64,000 bases of DNA from positions 5,001 to 69,000 of the forward strand of contig JAGFIU010000036.1 in NCBI GenBank assembly GCA_024103355.1, read 5' to 3'. This document shows, piece after piece, positions 27,562 to 36,969 of this stretch. The position numbers and the translations under genes are program-made. How positions within the stretch are numbered: position 1 is the stretch's first letter; each line of letters begins with the position of its first letter. The DNA comes from Bacteroidota bacterium (GTDB lineage: Bacteria > Bacteroidota > Bacteroidia > NS11-12g > UBA955). The notes beneath the pieces are model-generated. The model was not told the DNA's origin. It saw nothing but the letters and a program-made list of their open reading frames with translations, and searched no databases.

Positions 27562-28338
27562 TTATAATTTTTTATAGCCGAATAAATAATGGATAGGCAT
27601 TGGACCGGAGGTTTTTCCTATTTCCCAATGATAAAGATTAGAATTTTCAACTGAATCAACCAAAGAATGTAACTCCCTAGAAGAATAAGTTCTGAGAATT
27701 GATGCAATTCCGTCCCATAAAACATAAATTGGAATGATGGGAATCAGATAAATAAAAGGTAATACCTGCCATTTGAGAGGACGAATAAATGGGGTAAAGA
27801 CAAAAAGGTTAAGCGGAACAAACAACATTGAAAACCAACTACCAAAATTTCTCCCCACGGGCTCAAATACTAAAATTACAGAGTTTGTATTAACCGCATT
27901 CTGCAATATCTGCCTGGCTCCTTTGGGTCGAAAATGATGAAATGCTCCAAAAATTGTTTTTAAGGAAGCAGACAAATGTTTGGGAGGATTTGTTGCATCC
28001 ACAGGTTCTTTCTCAAAAGTAAATGTATTCGGGTACTCCTTCCGGAGAGATTCAAATGCTTCTATGTTTGGATAATAATCTGTTAGAATTATTGAAATTT
28101 CAGGGTTTTCTTTTTTTACTTTCGATGCTATATTAATTAACCCACTTCCTCCACCTGAGGCTAAATCAACCCATTGGTTATGTGTACTTTTTTCGAGTGC
28201 AGTTTTAATAATTGGTAACACCGGTTTGTAAATATCAAACCTTGTAGCCATAAATTTGAGATAACTAGTTCCAAAATCTCTCCAAAGTTTTGGAAACCAC
28301 TGCAAATCTTCCCATTCCAATACGTGTATTCTCTTCAT
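27562..28338 (-). CDS. Class I SAM-dependent methyltransferase
   Basis: A 258-residue protein. The SAM-binding motif I is VDLASGGGSGLINIA near residues 57-71, and LTDYYPNIEAFE (~85) is the acidic motif. A hydrophobic stretch (residues ~170-200) suggests membrane contact, and YHWEIGKTSGPMPIHYLFGYK ends it. The substrate is unknown. It has its own promoter element 24 bases upstream and is followed directly by a DinB gene. Confidence 0.8.
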   Translation of the reverse strand: MKRIHVLEWEDLQWFPKLWRDFGTSYLKFMATRFDIYKPVLPIIKTALEKSTHNQWVDLASGGGSGLINIASKVKKENPEISIILTDYYPNIEAFESLRKEYPNTFTFEKEPVDATNPPKHLSASLKTIFGAFHHFRPKGARQILQNAVNTNSVILVFEPVGRNFGSWFSMLFVPLNLFVFTPFIRPLKWQVLPFIYLIPIIPIYVLWDGIASILRTYSSRELHSLVDSVENSNLYHWEIGKTSGPMPIHYLFGYKKL

Positions 28339-28361
28339 TTGTATTATGCTTTTTTAAATCA

Positions 28362-28369
28362 CAAAATTA
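28362..28369 (-). promoter_or_regulatory. Promoter -7 element (TAATTTTG) for the methyltransferase-DinB pair
   Basis: Perfect TAnnTTTG on the minus strand, 23 bases before ATG 28338. Confidence 0.5.
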
Positions 28370-28408
28370 ATTTTAGCTACACGCTTATCATTGTAAAAAA
28401 GCGACAAT

Positions 28409-29200
28409 CTAAAGAATAAATACTTCCGGTTTCACAAGTTGATCTTGAAGGAACATTCTACTCTTTTTTATGCCTTGAGGGGTGATATTCCTTAGCTTTT
28501 TAAACTCTTTTATTAGATGTGCTTGGTCTGTGAAATCAAAATCTGCTATCAACTGAAGAACAGGGGTGTTCTTTTCTAATTGCTGTTCTATAGAATTGAT
28601 ACGGTTTATTTTCAAAAACTCCTTTGGTGTCAATCCAACCTCTTTTTTAAAATTTCGCTGTAAGGTTCTAAGCCCTATTCCTATGTCAAGTGTACTCTTC
28701 TTAATATTTTTAATTTCTGCTGCCTGCGCCATTTTCAAAAAATTAAGTGTAGAAGAAGAAATCGGAAATCTGTCTGAATGTTCAATCAATTGGGCAGCTG
28801 TAGCTAGTAACTCAGGTGTGATGGTACCGGCTTTCTTAATACTGTCAAATAATGTCTGAAAGAGCGGATAAGTCACAATATCTTGTACTGAATTCTGAAA
28901 TTTACTAGCATCTATATTCAATAATTGTTTCAACCCAAACGGGTAGAGTCGTAGTGAAAGAAAATGGTATCCTGCATTAAACTCTATTTTTTGAGTGCAA
29001 GTAAAAGGCCCCTTGATGAAGCCATCTCTGTAAGGAACTTTCTTAATTTGGTCCTGATTGCCTATATATAGAATTATTTCAGGATTTACAAATGGTGGAA
29101 CAAAATGGGTGTTTGTATCCCTTGAACTGTCTGATTGCAATTCAATTATTTCGCTTATCACAGCATGTGGTTTTCCAAACTTATATATCTTGAGTTTCAA
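28409..29200 (-). CDS. AraC-family transcriptional regulator
   Basis: A 263-residue protein. The C-terminal AraC helix-turn-helix pair reads LDIGIGLRTLQRNFKKEVGLTPKEFLKINRI and LIADFDFTDQAHLIKEFKKL (residues ~165-245). The N-terminal domain (FVPPFVNPEIILYIGN ... YHFLSLRLYPFGL) resembles the sensor domain found in many Bacteroidota AraC proteins. The start is a TTG at 29200; the frame closes just upstream at a TAG and no suitable ATG is available. The target is unknown; the adjacent methyltransferase/DinB genes are candidates. Confidence 0.87.
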   Translation of the reverse strand: MKLKIYKFGKPHAVISEIIELQSDSSRDTNTHFVPPFVNPEIILYIGNQDQIKKVPYRDGFIKGPFTCTQKIEFNAGYHFLSLRLYPFGLKQLLNIDASKFQNSVQDIVTYPLFQTLFDSIKKAGTITPELLATAAQLIEHSDRFPISSSTLNFLKMAQAAEIKNIKKSTLDIGIGLRTLQRNFKKEVGLTPKEFLKINRINSIEQQLEKNTPVLQLIADFDFTDQAHLIKEFKKLRNITPQGIKKSRMFLQDQLVKPEVFIL

Positions 29201-29541
29201 GTTACGAATATTGAATTTGCCCTAGCAATAACTGACTTTGTTCTAACTTATTATTCAATCGTTTGAAAATTGCCATACTTCAAACTTTACTTCAAATATA
29301 TTATTAGTCATATTCAATATTAATAATCTTTCTGAAAATCTGCCAGTCCACTTTCTTCCGAACTTCGATGATAGGAGGAATGATTATTTTACTATCTTCA
29401 TAAATGGATAAATAATACTATTCGACAGCTTATTTTGAAAAAAGGATGGAAATTATTGTTGCATATACTTTCAAATCTATTACAAATATAACCTACCCAC
29501 TATTTTTATCCCCTTATAGTTTGATATTAATTGCTATGATG
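29201..29541. other. 341-base gap with one candidate promoter element
   Basis: No ORF or RNA is recognised. The minus strand has TATATTTG at 29293-29300 (a TAnnTTTG match) that could serve the AraC gene with a leader of about 85 bases. Confidence 0.4.
29293..29300 (-). promoter_or_regulatory. Possible AraC gene promoter -7 element (TATATTTG)
   Basis: TAnnTTTG match on the minus strand, 92 bases before the TTG start. The long leader lowers confidence. Confidence 0.3.
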
Positions 29542-31266
29542 TTATAAACAACCTTGTTTTCCAAGCGTGAACAAAAACTCCAGTCCTCCCTCTTTTCTAT
29601 TCTTTGCGGTAATATCTCCCTTGTGAAACAACACCGCATTTTTTACGATAGACAAGCCCAATCCGGAACCACCCGTATCCCGGGTTCTTCCTTCGTTGAT
29701 GCGGTAAAACCGTTCAAAGATTCTATTCAAATGCATTTCGTTGTCAACACCAACTCCTGTATCATAAAAAGAAAAATAATAATAATCCGAATCTTCATCA
29801 TACACACTAATATTAATTTTAATGTTTTCTCCGGCATAACGGATGGCATTATCTATTAAATTTTTAAACAAAGAGAATAATAAATTTTCATTCCCTAATA
29901 TAATTAAGGTATCGGGCAAATGTTCTATTATATCAATGTTCTTTTTAGTGAGTTGGTTTGCTACCAATTCTTTGATTTGGAAAATCAATTTCTTGATATC
30001 GACTTTTTGTAATTCAAAAGTTTGAGCTGCTTCTTCCATTTTTGCGATAAGACCCATATCTTGGATGATATCAGAAAGGACGAGGGTTTGCTGAAAAGCC
30101 CGTTGGATAAAATAGTTTTGTTTTTCCGGAGATAAAGATTGAGCCAACACGGTTTCAAGATAAGCTCTAATGCCGGTGATTGGGGTTCGGAGCTCATGAG
30201 CAATATTACCGGTCATTCCCCTTTTCAATTGTTTGGTTTTTTCTTGCTTGGTAATATCGGTAATGATGATTTCAAAACTGTTATTTTCAAAAATATTTGC
30301 CTTTATGGAAAAGTGTTTTCCCTGTTTTTGTAATACTTGTTCAAAATAATGTTGTTGATGCTGATGGAGGAATTCTTGTAATTCTATAAAATTTTCATCT
30401 CTCAAAATAATAGCAGCCTCGCTAGAAACCTCATCCGTGATAGTATTTAAGTATTGAATAAATAGTCCATTATAATATTCAACTTCTTTTGCAGCAGATA
30501 AAAAACAGATTCCTTCTTCTAACACTTGGATGTGCTGGAGCAATTTTTGTTTTTCCTGCAATACAATCTTTTGACTTTCTTTCAGCGAATGATAATTTTC
30601 TACTATTTTTCCGGCAATTTCTCCAATTTCATCATTAGGGAAATGAAGTTGTGCCACCTGATTATTGTTGGTATATAGCACAAAATCTCTTAATTGTTTA
30701 ATGGTATTTCCCAAGCGCTTGGTGGTGATATGAATGAAAAAGAGAAAAACACCAAAAAACAATATTATAAAATAAAGAAAAGCATTATCGGATTTTAAAA
30801 ACTTTTGGAGTTGAATATTGTAGGGTAATGCTACGCGAATAAAACGGCTGTCGGTCTTTTTTGCAAAATAGAGATATTTTTGTTGGTTGGAACGAGACAA
30901 ACGTATATCTGAACCCTCCCCAAATTGTATAGCTTCCTTAATTTCGGTTCTGTCCAAGTGATTGGAAAGATGTTCAAAATCGTTAATAGAATTGTCGAAC
31001 AAAACTTTACCTTGTAAATCAATAATGGTAATTCTAAGGTCTGGTGGTAAAAGGCCTTGAAGTTGATCCATTTTTGAAACCAAACCGAGCTGGTTTTGGG
31101 GCAAACCGGCATAAATAATTTCGGTATAAGCTGCCAATTTTTCTTCTAATGCTTCCGTCTTAAAATTTCTTTCCCGTATTTGTTCAAATAATATTATTCC
31201 TATTGTAAAGAGCATAAATAAAACTCCAAAATATAGAAATAACTTTTGTCGGTATCTCAATTTCAT
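29542..31266 (-). CDS. phoR: Phosphate-responsive sensor histidine kinase, PhoR-like
   Basis: A 574-residue inner-membrane kinase. Two membrane helices (about residues 8-25 and 163-180) flank a periplasmic domain of roughly 135 residues. A HAMP-like linker and a PAS-like region follow. The phospho-acceptor His lies in GNIAHELRTPITGIRAYLETV. ATPase motifs are NLIDNAIRYAGE (N box), YDTGVGVDNE (G1) and GGSGLGLSIV (G2). It overlaps the response regulator gene by 4 bases and ends the pst-pho cluster, which supports the PhoR call. Confidence 0.9.
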   Translation of the reverse strand: MKLRYRQKLFLYFGVLFMLFTIGIILFEQIRERNFKTEALEEKLAAYTEIIYAGLPQNQLGLVSKMDQLQGLLPPDLRITIIDLQGKVLFDNSINDFEHLSNHLDRTEIKEAIQFGEGSDIRLSRSNQQKYLYFAKKTDSRFIRVALPYNIQLQKFLKSDNAFLYFIILFFGVFLFFIHITTKRLGNTIKQLRDFVLYTNNNQVAQLHFPNDEIGEIAGKIVENYHSLKESQKIVLQEKQKLLQHIQVLEEGICFLSAAKEVEYYNGLFIQYLNTITDEVSSEAAIILRDENFIELQEFLHQHQQHYFEQVLQKQGKHFSIKANIFENNSFEIIITDITKQEKTKQLKRGMTGNIAHELRTPITGIRAYLETVLAQSLSPEKQNYFIQRAFQQTLVLSDIIQDMGLIAKMEEAAQTFELQKVDIKKLIFQIKELVANQLTKKNIDIIEHLPDTLIILGNENLLFSLFKNLIDNAIRYAGENIKINISVYDEDSDYYYFSFYDTGVGVDNEMHLNRIFERFYRINEGRTRDTGGSGLGLSIVKNAVLFHKGDITAKNRKEGGLEFLFTLGKQGCL

Positions 31267-31958
31267 GATGCATCCATATTAAACCTATACCCATAACCGG
31301 TTTTATTGGAGATGACAGAAGCATAAGCACCCAACTTTTTTCTCAACCGGGCAATATGAACATCAACTGTTCTATCGGTAATAAAAGGAGTTTCACTCCA
31401 TAACTTATTAATAATATTTTCTCTGGAAAACATTCTTTCCGGATGCTTGGCGAGTAAAGATAATAATTCAAATTCCGTTTTGGTCAAAGGAATAGGATGA
31501 TGGTTAATTTTTAGTTCCTTCAAATTGAAATTCAAACTAAAATCCCCAAAACTCAATATATCTTCTTTGATTTTATGGGAATCGGATTTTTCGGCTCTTT
31601 TCAAAACCGCTTTCACTCTGGCTATTACTTCTTTTATGGAAAACGGTTTTGAAATATAATCATCGGCACCAACAGAAAATCCGGTTAATAAATCATTCTC
31701 GGTATCCTTGGCCGTTAAAAAAATAATGGGAGTAACAAGACCGTCCTTTCTAATTTTCTCTGCCATTTTATATCCGGACATTCCACCCATCATAACATCC
31801 AAAAGAATTAACTGAAATTCATGAAGGGGTTGGTTCAAAGCTTCTTCTGCTGAAATTGCTGTGGTCACCTCAAAGTTTTCATTTTTAAGATTAAATTCCA
31901 GAATTTCTGCAATGCTGCTATCATCATCGACAATTAAAATACGATCAGGCATATCCAT
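31263..31958 (-). CDS. phoB: Response regulator, PhoB-like (OmpR family)
   Basis: A 231-residue two-domain regulator. The receiver domain has acidic ILIVDDDSSI, the phospho-acceptor in LILLDVMMGGMSG (~residue 55) and Lys in FSVGADDYISKPF (~105). The C-terminal winged helix has LTKTEFELLSLLAKHPERMFSRENII ... DRTVDVHIARLRKKL. Its place directly after phoU supports PhoB. A TATCTTTG element in the 33-base gap suggests it also has its own promoter. Confidence 0.93.
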   Translation of the reverse strand: MDMPDRILIVDDDSSIAEILEFNLKNENFEVTTAISAEEALNQPLHEFQLILLDVMMGGMSGYKMAEKIRKDGLVTPIIFLTAKDTENDLLTGFSVGADDYISKPFSIKEVIARVKAVLKRAEKSDSHKIKEDILSFGDFSLNFNLKELKINHHPIPLTKTEFELLSLLAKHPERMFSRENIINKLWSETPFITDRTVDVHIARLRKKLGAYASVISNKTGYGYRFNMDAS

Positions 31959-31971
31959 ACTTGATAAAGTA

Positions 31972-31979
31972 CAAAGATA
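31972..31979 (-). promoter_or_regulatory. Internal phoBR promoter -7 element (TATCTTTG)
   Basis: Perfect TAnnTTTG on the minus strand between phoU and phoB, 13 bases before the phoB ATG. It would allow regulator expression without the upstream pst transcript. Confidence 0.45.
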
Positions 31980-31991
31980 ATATACTTTGGT

Positions 31992-32663
31992 TTAGGGTTC
32001 TAATTTACCTTTATGCTTTAAAACCTTGGCTTCAATAAAAAATACAATCTCTTCCACAATATTACTACAATGGTCGCCTATGCGCTCCATTTTTCGGATA
32101 AGCATCATCATTTCTAAGCCACATTTTGCATCCTTTCCTTCTTGTCCTATCTGTTCCGATAGCACCTGAAAAGCATTGAGATAGATTTGATTTACCTCTG
32201 TATCTTTGGCCAAAATTTTTCCGGCATTTTTCGCGTTCTCTGAATTTAAAGCCACTAAGCTGTCCGTAAGCATATTCAAGAGCAAATCGAACATTTGTTC
32301 CAATGCCAAAGCCTCTTTCATTTTAGTGGTGAAAGGATGACATTCTTTTTCTACAACATACCGGGCAACCCCTGCTGCATAATCTGCAATTCTTTCTAAA
32401 GTAATGCTGATTTTCATTATGGATAATACCAAACGCAAATCAATGGCCACAGGACTGTAAAGGGCAATATAATGTTCGCAATTACTATCGATTTTCAACT
32501 CATAGGCATCCACTCTTTTTTCCAGACTAATAATTTCCAATGCAAGTTCCACATTATTGTGCAACAATGCTTTTTTCGATTTTTCCACTTGAGAAATAAC
32601 CAACTTCCACATCTGGTTGATTTCTTCTTTTAAAAAATTTAATTCTTGTTCGTTGGGTTTCAT
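31992..32663 (-). CDS. phoU: Phosphate signalling protein PhoU
   Basis: A 223-residue all-helical protein with two PhoU repeats. Metal-binding-type motifs are SLEKRVDAYE and the paired RIADYAAGVARYV (~residue 90) and RMERIGDHCSNIVEEI (~190), matching the family E/DxxxD pattern. It links the Pst transporter to PhoR, repressing the regulon when Pi is plentiful. Its ATG overlaps the end of mgsA by 4 bases. Confidence 0.94.
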   Translation of the reverse strand: MKPNEQELNFLKEEINQMWKLVISQVEKSKKALLHNNVELALEIISLEKRVDAYELKIDSNCEHYIALYSPVAIDLRLVLSIMKISITLERIADYAAGVARYVVEKECHPFTTKMKEALALEQMFDLLLNMLTDSLVALNSENAKNAGKILAKDTEVNQIYLNAFQVLSEQIGQEGKDAKCGLEMMMLIRKMERIGDHCSNIVEEIVFFIEAKVLKHKGKLEP

Positions 32664-33133
32664 GATAAAATTCTGTTTGAATAATTTTCTATTTTTTCGG
32701 TAATAAGGGGTTGATAAGATTGATGAAATAAAGGCGAGGTAATAATAAAATCGGCCGTTGACCGAGAGCAGGCATACACTATATTATACAAGGTGGCTAA
32801 TCTTAATAATGCCTTGATGTCCACATCATGTGCTTGAGGTTCCATTGCATCCCAAAAGAAAATTAGAATATCCACTTCTCCATTGCAAATTAATGCTCCT
32901 AATTGTTGATCGCCTCCTAAAGGTCCGGATTTTAACTTGGTAATATTGAACAAAGGGTGATTATTGTTTTGGGGAACACATTTCTTTAATTTTTCTTCCA
33001 CCAGCTGTCCGGTGGTGCCTGTACACACCAAATGATAAGGTATCAGATGCTCAAAATTCTCCTCTATCCATTCCAATAATTCTTGTTTACAATTATCATG
33101 AGCCACAAGGGCTATTCTCTTTTTTTGATTCAT
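32660..33133 (-). CDS. mgsA: Methylglyoxal synthase
   Basis: Converts dihydroxyacetone phosphate to methylglyoxal and free phosphate in the cytoplasm. The 157 residues keep the family motifs: IALVAHDNCK (His12, Asp13), CTGTTGQL (~residues 37-44), SGPLGGDQQLGA (Asp75, the catalytic-base position) and AHDVDIKALLR (His102, Asp105). STAD near residue 125 ends the active-site set. It lies between pstB (23-base gap) and phoU (4-base overlap), so it is part of the phosphate operon. Small departures such as DAME for the more usual DPLE do not touch the catalytic positions. Confidence 0.92.
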   Translation of the reverse strand: MNQKKRIALVAHDNCKQELLEWIEENFEHLIPYHLVCTGTTGQLVEEKLKKCVPQNNNHPLFNITKLKSGPLGGDQQLGALICNGEVDILIFFWDAMEPQAHDVDIKALLRLATLYNIVYACSRSTADFIITSPLFHQSYQPLITEKIENYSNRILS

Positions 33134-33156
33134 TTTCTTCAGCTTAATCTTTCTAT

Positions 33157-33903
33157 TTATCCAAACCTACCGGTAATATAATTTTGAGTGGTCTCCTTAT
33201 CCGGATTTAAAAACATCTTTTTGGTGTCACTGTATTCTACCAATTCTCCCATCATAAAGAAACCGGTTTTATCGCTGACTCTTGCCGCCTGTTGCATATT
33301 GTGCGTTACAATAACAATAGTATAATTGCTCTTCAATTGATGAATCAGCTCTTCAATTTTGGATGTGGAAATAGGATCTAATGCCGAGGCGGGTTCATCC
33401 ATTAACAAAACAGAAGGAGCAACCGCCAGAGCCCTGGCAATACATAAGCGCTGTTGCTGTCCTCCGGAAAGTTCAAATGCGGATTTATGGAGTTTATCTT
33501 TTACTTCATCCCATAATGCAGCAGCCATCAAAGATTCCTCTACTTTCTGTGCAATAAACTTTTTATCTTTTACTCCATTCACTTTTAGCCCATAAGCTAC
33601 ATTTTCAAAAATGGACTTTGGAAAGGGATTAGGTTTTTGAAACACCATGCCTACATCTTTTCTTAGTTCGTCCACATCAATAGATTTATCATAAATATTT
33701 TTTGATTTTATCAAACATTCTCCTTCTAAGCGGGTATTGTTTATCAAGTCATTCATTCGGTTGAATAGCCTTAAAAAAGTAGATTTTCCACATCCTGATG
33801 GACCAATAAAGGCGGTAACGGTATTAGGTTCCATTTTCATGCTGATATTTTTTATCGCATGAAAATCCCCGTAATAAAAGTTAATATTTTTTGTTTCTAT
33901 CAT
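33157..33903 (-). CDS. pstB: Phosphate ABC transporter ATP-binding protein PstB
   Basis: A 248-residue ABC ATPase that powers Pi import. Walker A is [12 protein letters not shown], the Q loop is [16 protein letters not shown] (the PNPFP form is characteristic of PstB), the signature is [16 protein letters not shown], and Walker B is [13 protein letters not shown]. It ends NYITGRFG, the usual PstB C terminus. It lies 10 bases after pstA. Confidence 0.97.
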   Translation of the reverse strand: MIETKNINFYYGDFHAIKNISMKMEPNTVTAFIGPSGCGKSTFLRLFNRMNDLINNTRLEGECLIKSKNIYDKSIDVDELRKDVGMVFQKPNPFPKSIFENVAYGLKVNGVKDKKFIAQKVEESLMAAALWDEVKDKLHKSAFELSGGQQQRLCIARALAVAPSVLLMDEPASALDPISTSKIEELIHQLKSNYTIVIVTHNMQQAARVSDKTGFFMMGELVEYSDTKKMFLNPDKETTQNYITGRFG

Positions 33904-33913
33904 TTCAAATTTT

Positions 33914-34768
33914 TTAATGTTGTTTCAATTTCTTATTTAATCTTTGTCTCAAAAAGGCAGCCAACAGATTGAAAAAAAGGACTATCATTATTAAAACCAA
34001 AGCTGTTCCATAAGCAATAGGCCGAGAAGCTTCCACATCGGTTCCACTGGTGGCCAAAACATACAAATGATAAGGCAATGCCATTGCCTGACTAAAGATG
34101 CTGTCCGGCAAGCTGGGTAGAAAATAAGCGGCAACCGTAAATAATATAGGAGCGGTTTCTCCGGAAACTCTTCCCACCGACAAAATGATACCTGTTAAAA
34201 TATTGGGCATGGCACTGGGCAAAATCACCTTTCTTATGGTTTGAAGTTTTCCGGCACCTAAAGCGTAGCTACCTGTCCGATATGATTCAGGAACGGCTTT
34301 TAAGGCTTCTTCTGAAGTTCGAATGATAATGGGTAGAGTTAATAATCCTAAGGTTAAAGAACCGGCTATAATCGAATCTCCAAATCCTAATTTATTAACA
34401 AATAGGGCCATTCCAAACAATCCAAAAACAATAGAAGGAATACTTGCCAAATTATTGGTCATCATCCTAATAAAACGAACAATGCGACCATTTCCGGCAT
34501 ATTCTACAGTATAAATAGCAGACATAACACCAAGAGGAACTGCAAATATTAAACTGCCCACAACCAAATAAAAGGTACCTACTATGGCCGGGAATATTCC
34601 TCCTTCCGTCATTCCTTCTTTAGGAGCTGTAGTTAAAAATTCCCAATCTATTACCTGAATTCCATTAATGGCGATGAAACCTAATATACTTATTAAAACG
34701 CCAACGATTAATAAGCTAAACAATCGGAAAACGAAAAATGCTATATTTTGTTTTATTTTTTTATTCAT
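33914..34768 (-). CDS. pstA: Phosphate ABC transporter permease PstA
   Basis: A 284-residue inner-membrane permease with about six helices. The EAA-type coupling motif is [27 protein letters not shown] near residue 155. [28 protein letters not shown] is the conserved PstA stretch. It starts 11 bases after the pstC stop. Confidence 0.96.
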   Translation of the reverse strand: MNKKIKQNIAFFVFRLFSLLIVGVLISILGFIAINGIQVIDWEFLTTAPKEGMTEGGIFPAIVGTFYLVVGSLIFAVPLGVMSAIYTVEYAGNGRIVRFIRMMTNNLASIPSIVFGLFGMALFVNKLGFGDSIIAGSLTLGLLTLPIIIRTSEEALKAVPESYRTGSYALGAGKLQTIRKVILPSAMPNILTGIILSVGRVSGETAPILFTVAAYFLPSLPDSIFSQAMALPYHLYVLATSGTDVEASRPIAYGTALVLIMIVLFFNLLAAFLRQRLNKKLKQH

Positions 34769-34779
34769 CTTTTCTATGA

Positions 34780-35973
34780 CTAATAATTTTTCTTTTTAGA
34801 AATAATTTCTGCTATAATGGAGAAGACCATGGTAATCAAGAATAATACACATCCTAATAAAAACAAAGCTTGATAATGTGTTCCACCTGCAGGGGCCTCT
34901 CCTAACTCAGCAGCAATGGTGGCCGGAATAGTGCGTACTGAATTAAAAATGGATGTGGGCATTACTGCAGCATTTCCTGTTACCATCAATACCGCCATTG
35001 TTTCCCCTATGGCACGTCCAATACCTAAAACTACCGCAGCCGAAATGCCGGATTTAGCATAAGGAATCACGACTTTATAAATTGTTTGCCATTGAGTAGC
35101 ACCTAAAGCCAAACTTGCTTCACGCATAGCTCTGGGAGTATTGCGCATGGCATCTTCAGCAACAGAAATAATGGTAGGTAAGGCCATGATGGCTAAAATC
35201 AAACTTCCCGTTAAGGCAGTTTCCCCGACCGAAAGATGAAAAGTTTTTTGAACTAAGGGAGACAAAACGACTAATCCGAAAAAACCATAAACTACGGATG
35301 GAATGCCCGACAATAATTCAATAATGGGTTTAAGTAATTTACGAATTTTTTCATTGGCCAATTCTGACAGATAAATTGCTACTCCTAAACCAAGAGGCAA
35401 GGCGAAAATTATGGCTAAAATACTCACTAACAGTGTTCCCAAAAATAAAGGCATAACACCAAACAAAGGCGATGGTGTAGCGGTAGGCAACCATTCCTTT
35501 CCCAGAAAAAAATCGGATAAAGTCAAATGCTTTATATGAAGAACCTTTATGCCCTTGGTCAATGTAGGTGCATATTTTTGTGGAATATAAGCAATGATAT
35601 TTTTATCCGATTTTATTTCTTCTCCTAATTTTTCGGGGAGCAATTGGTAATCTTTTCCAAGTTCCTCTTCAGAATATTTTTGAAAAATTTCATCTATCCT
35701 GAATATTTTTATAGCCTCATCATTCCCTCCAACAGTTTTCCAATTCGTAATTTCTGAATCAAAAATTTCTTTAATTTCTTTAGAACTTAATTCGTTAATG
35801 GGATTGGAAGCATGAACATAAAGAGAATATCCCTTCTCGACAGCCGGACTGTTAAAAAATCCTATTCCTTCTTTAAAAAGGAATATAGAAATAAACAGTA
35901 TAGCGATTCCAGTAATGGCACCGCTAACTGTCAATAATTGTTTAATAACTATGTTTGAAATCTTTTTTATCAT
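34780..35973 (-). CDS. pstC: Phosphate ABC transporter permease PstC with substrate-binding-protein-like loop
   Basis: A 397-residue permease, longer than the usual ~310. After the first membrane helix (residues ~14-33) comes a periplasmic stretch of about 120 residues. It contains HASNPINELSSKEIKEIFDSEITNWKTVGG, which aligns with HPANKVSQLTREQIEGIFTGKIKNWKELGG-type sequence in the PstS of this operon. The ordinary permease domain follows, with EDAMRNTPRAMREASLALGATQWQTIYK as the coupling motif and GRAIGETMAVLM. It sits between pstS (31-base gap) and pstA (11-base gap). Confidence 0.94.
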   Translation of the reverse strand: MIKKISNIVIKQLLTVSGAITGIAILFISIFLFKEGIGFFNSPAVEKGYSLYVHASNPINELSSKEIKEIFDSEITNWKTVGGNDEAIKIFRIDEIFQKYSEEELGKDYQLLPEKLGEEIKSDKNIIAYIPQKYAPTLTKGIKVLHIKHLTLSDFFLGKEWLPTATPSPLFGVMPLFLGTLLVSILAIIFALPLGLGVAIYLSELANEKIRKLLKPIIELLSGIPSVVYGFFGLVVLSPLVQKTFHLSVGETALTGSLILAIMALPTIISVAEDAMRNTPRAMREASLALGATQWQTIYKVVIPYAKSGISAAVVLGIGRAIGETMAVLMVTGNAAVMPTSIFNSVRTIPATIAAELGEAPAGGTHYQALFLLGCVLFLITMVFSIIAEIISKKKNY

Positions 35974-36004
35974 CTCTACATTTTAAAGCTGCTATTGTTA
36001 AAAA

Positions 36005-36898
36005 TTATTTCAAACCTACATATCCCACTTCCTTAACTATATCTTGTCCCTCCGGAGAAAGTACAAAATCAACAAATGATTTTACCTTATTTTCTGATGC
36101 TCCAAGATAGTAGTAAAACAATGGACGAACTATAGGATAGGTTTTATTCTTAGCATTTTCGAAAGATGGAGCCACAAATGTTTTTCCTTGATCATAAGAC
36201 ACTTGTAAAGCCTTGACATTACTGTTTAAATAGGCCAATCCAACATAAGCAATAGCTCCATTCGTTTGTCCAACTGATTGAATAATGGCACCATTAGCAG
36301 GCATACTCATGATTCCGGTCATGTGGTTCTTATTTTGTAAAACACTTTCTTTGAAAAATTCATAAGTTCCTGATGATGTTTCTCTTGCATAAGGAATAAT
36401 TTCCATATCATCTCCTCCAAGTTCTTTCCAATTTTTGATTTTACCTGTAAATATTCCTTCGATTTGCTCACGGGTAAGTTGGGATACTTTATTAGCAGGA
36501 TGAACAATTACCGCCATAGCATCATAAGCAATCACCACTTCTTTTACTTCTTTTCCTGCATCTTGAAGTTTCTGTTTTTCATCAAACTTCATGCTTCTTG
36601 ATGCTTGGGCAATATCTGTAGTCCCTTCCATTAAGGATGCAATTCCCACACCACTACCTCCGCCTGTTACGGTAATAGAAGCCTCTTTATTGGAGTTCAT
36701 ATAAACTTCGGCTGCTTTTTGTGTTAATGGTAACACCGTTTCAGAACCTTTAATTTTAATATTTTCTACATCTGTAGTTGGGGTATTTGCTGTCCTTGTT
36801 CTCTCATTTTTAGTGTTACAGGCTAACAAAGTAATCCCTGTAATTGTCAATAGAAGCATACTTTTCATTTTCATTTTTCTTTTCATTTTTCTTTTCAT
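36005..36898 (-). CDS. pstS: Phosphate-binding lipoprotein PstS
   Basis: A 297-residue periplasmic Pi-binding lipoprotein. The lipobox LLAC is near residue 27. Ligand-site segments are IKGSETVLPLTQKAAE, VTGGGSGVGIASL and YARETSSGTYEFFKE, all typical of PstS. The beginning MKRKMKRKMKMKSM offers five in-frame ATGs within 14 codons, so the exact start is uncertain. A candidate Pho box lies in the 71-base gap upstream. It is the second gene after the porin. Confidence 0.95.
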   Translation of the reverse strand: MKRKMKRKMKMKSMLLLTITGITLLACNTKNERTRTANTPTTDVENIKIKGSETVLPLTQKAAEVYMNSNKEASITVTGGGSGVGIASLMEGTTDIAQASRSMKFDEKQKLQDAGKEVKEVVIAYDAMAVIVHPANKVSQLTREQIEGIFTGKIKNWKELGGDDMEIIPYARETSSGTYEFFKESVLQNKNHMTGIMSMPANGAIIQSVGQTNGAIAYVGLAYLNSNVKALQVSYDQGKTFVAPSFENAKNKTYPIVRPLFYYYLGASENKVKSFVDFVLSPEGQDIVKEVGYVGLK

Positions 36899-36948
36899 TA
36901 ATTTGATGCAAACTTGAATATATGTTGTTAAGTTCGTTTAAAGTTATT

Positions 36949-36964
36949 GTTACATTTTGGTTAC
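36949..36964 (-). promoter_or_regulatory. Candidate Pho box before pstS (GTAAC-N6-GTAAC)
   Basis: Two direct repeats of GTAAC (minus strand) with an 11-base period, in the porin-pstS gap. The same arrangement is found upstream of the porin at 38284-38299. The 11-base direct-repeat design matches known PhoB/PhoP binding sites. Confidence 0.55.
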
Positions 36965-36969
36965 GATTT

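Noticed and set aside
36850-36898. Short direct repeats at the pstS start (ATGAAAAGAAAA-type)
   Set aside because: They encode the Lys/Arg-rich start of the signal peptide; they only make the exact start codon ambiguous.
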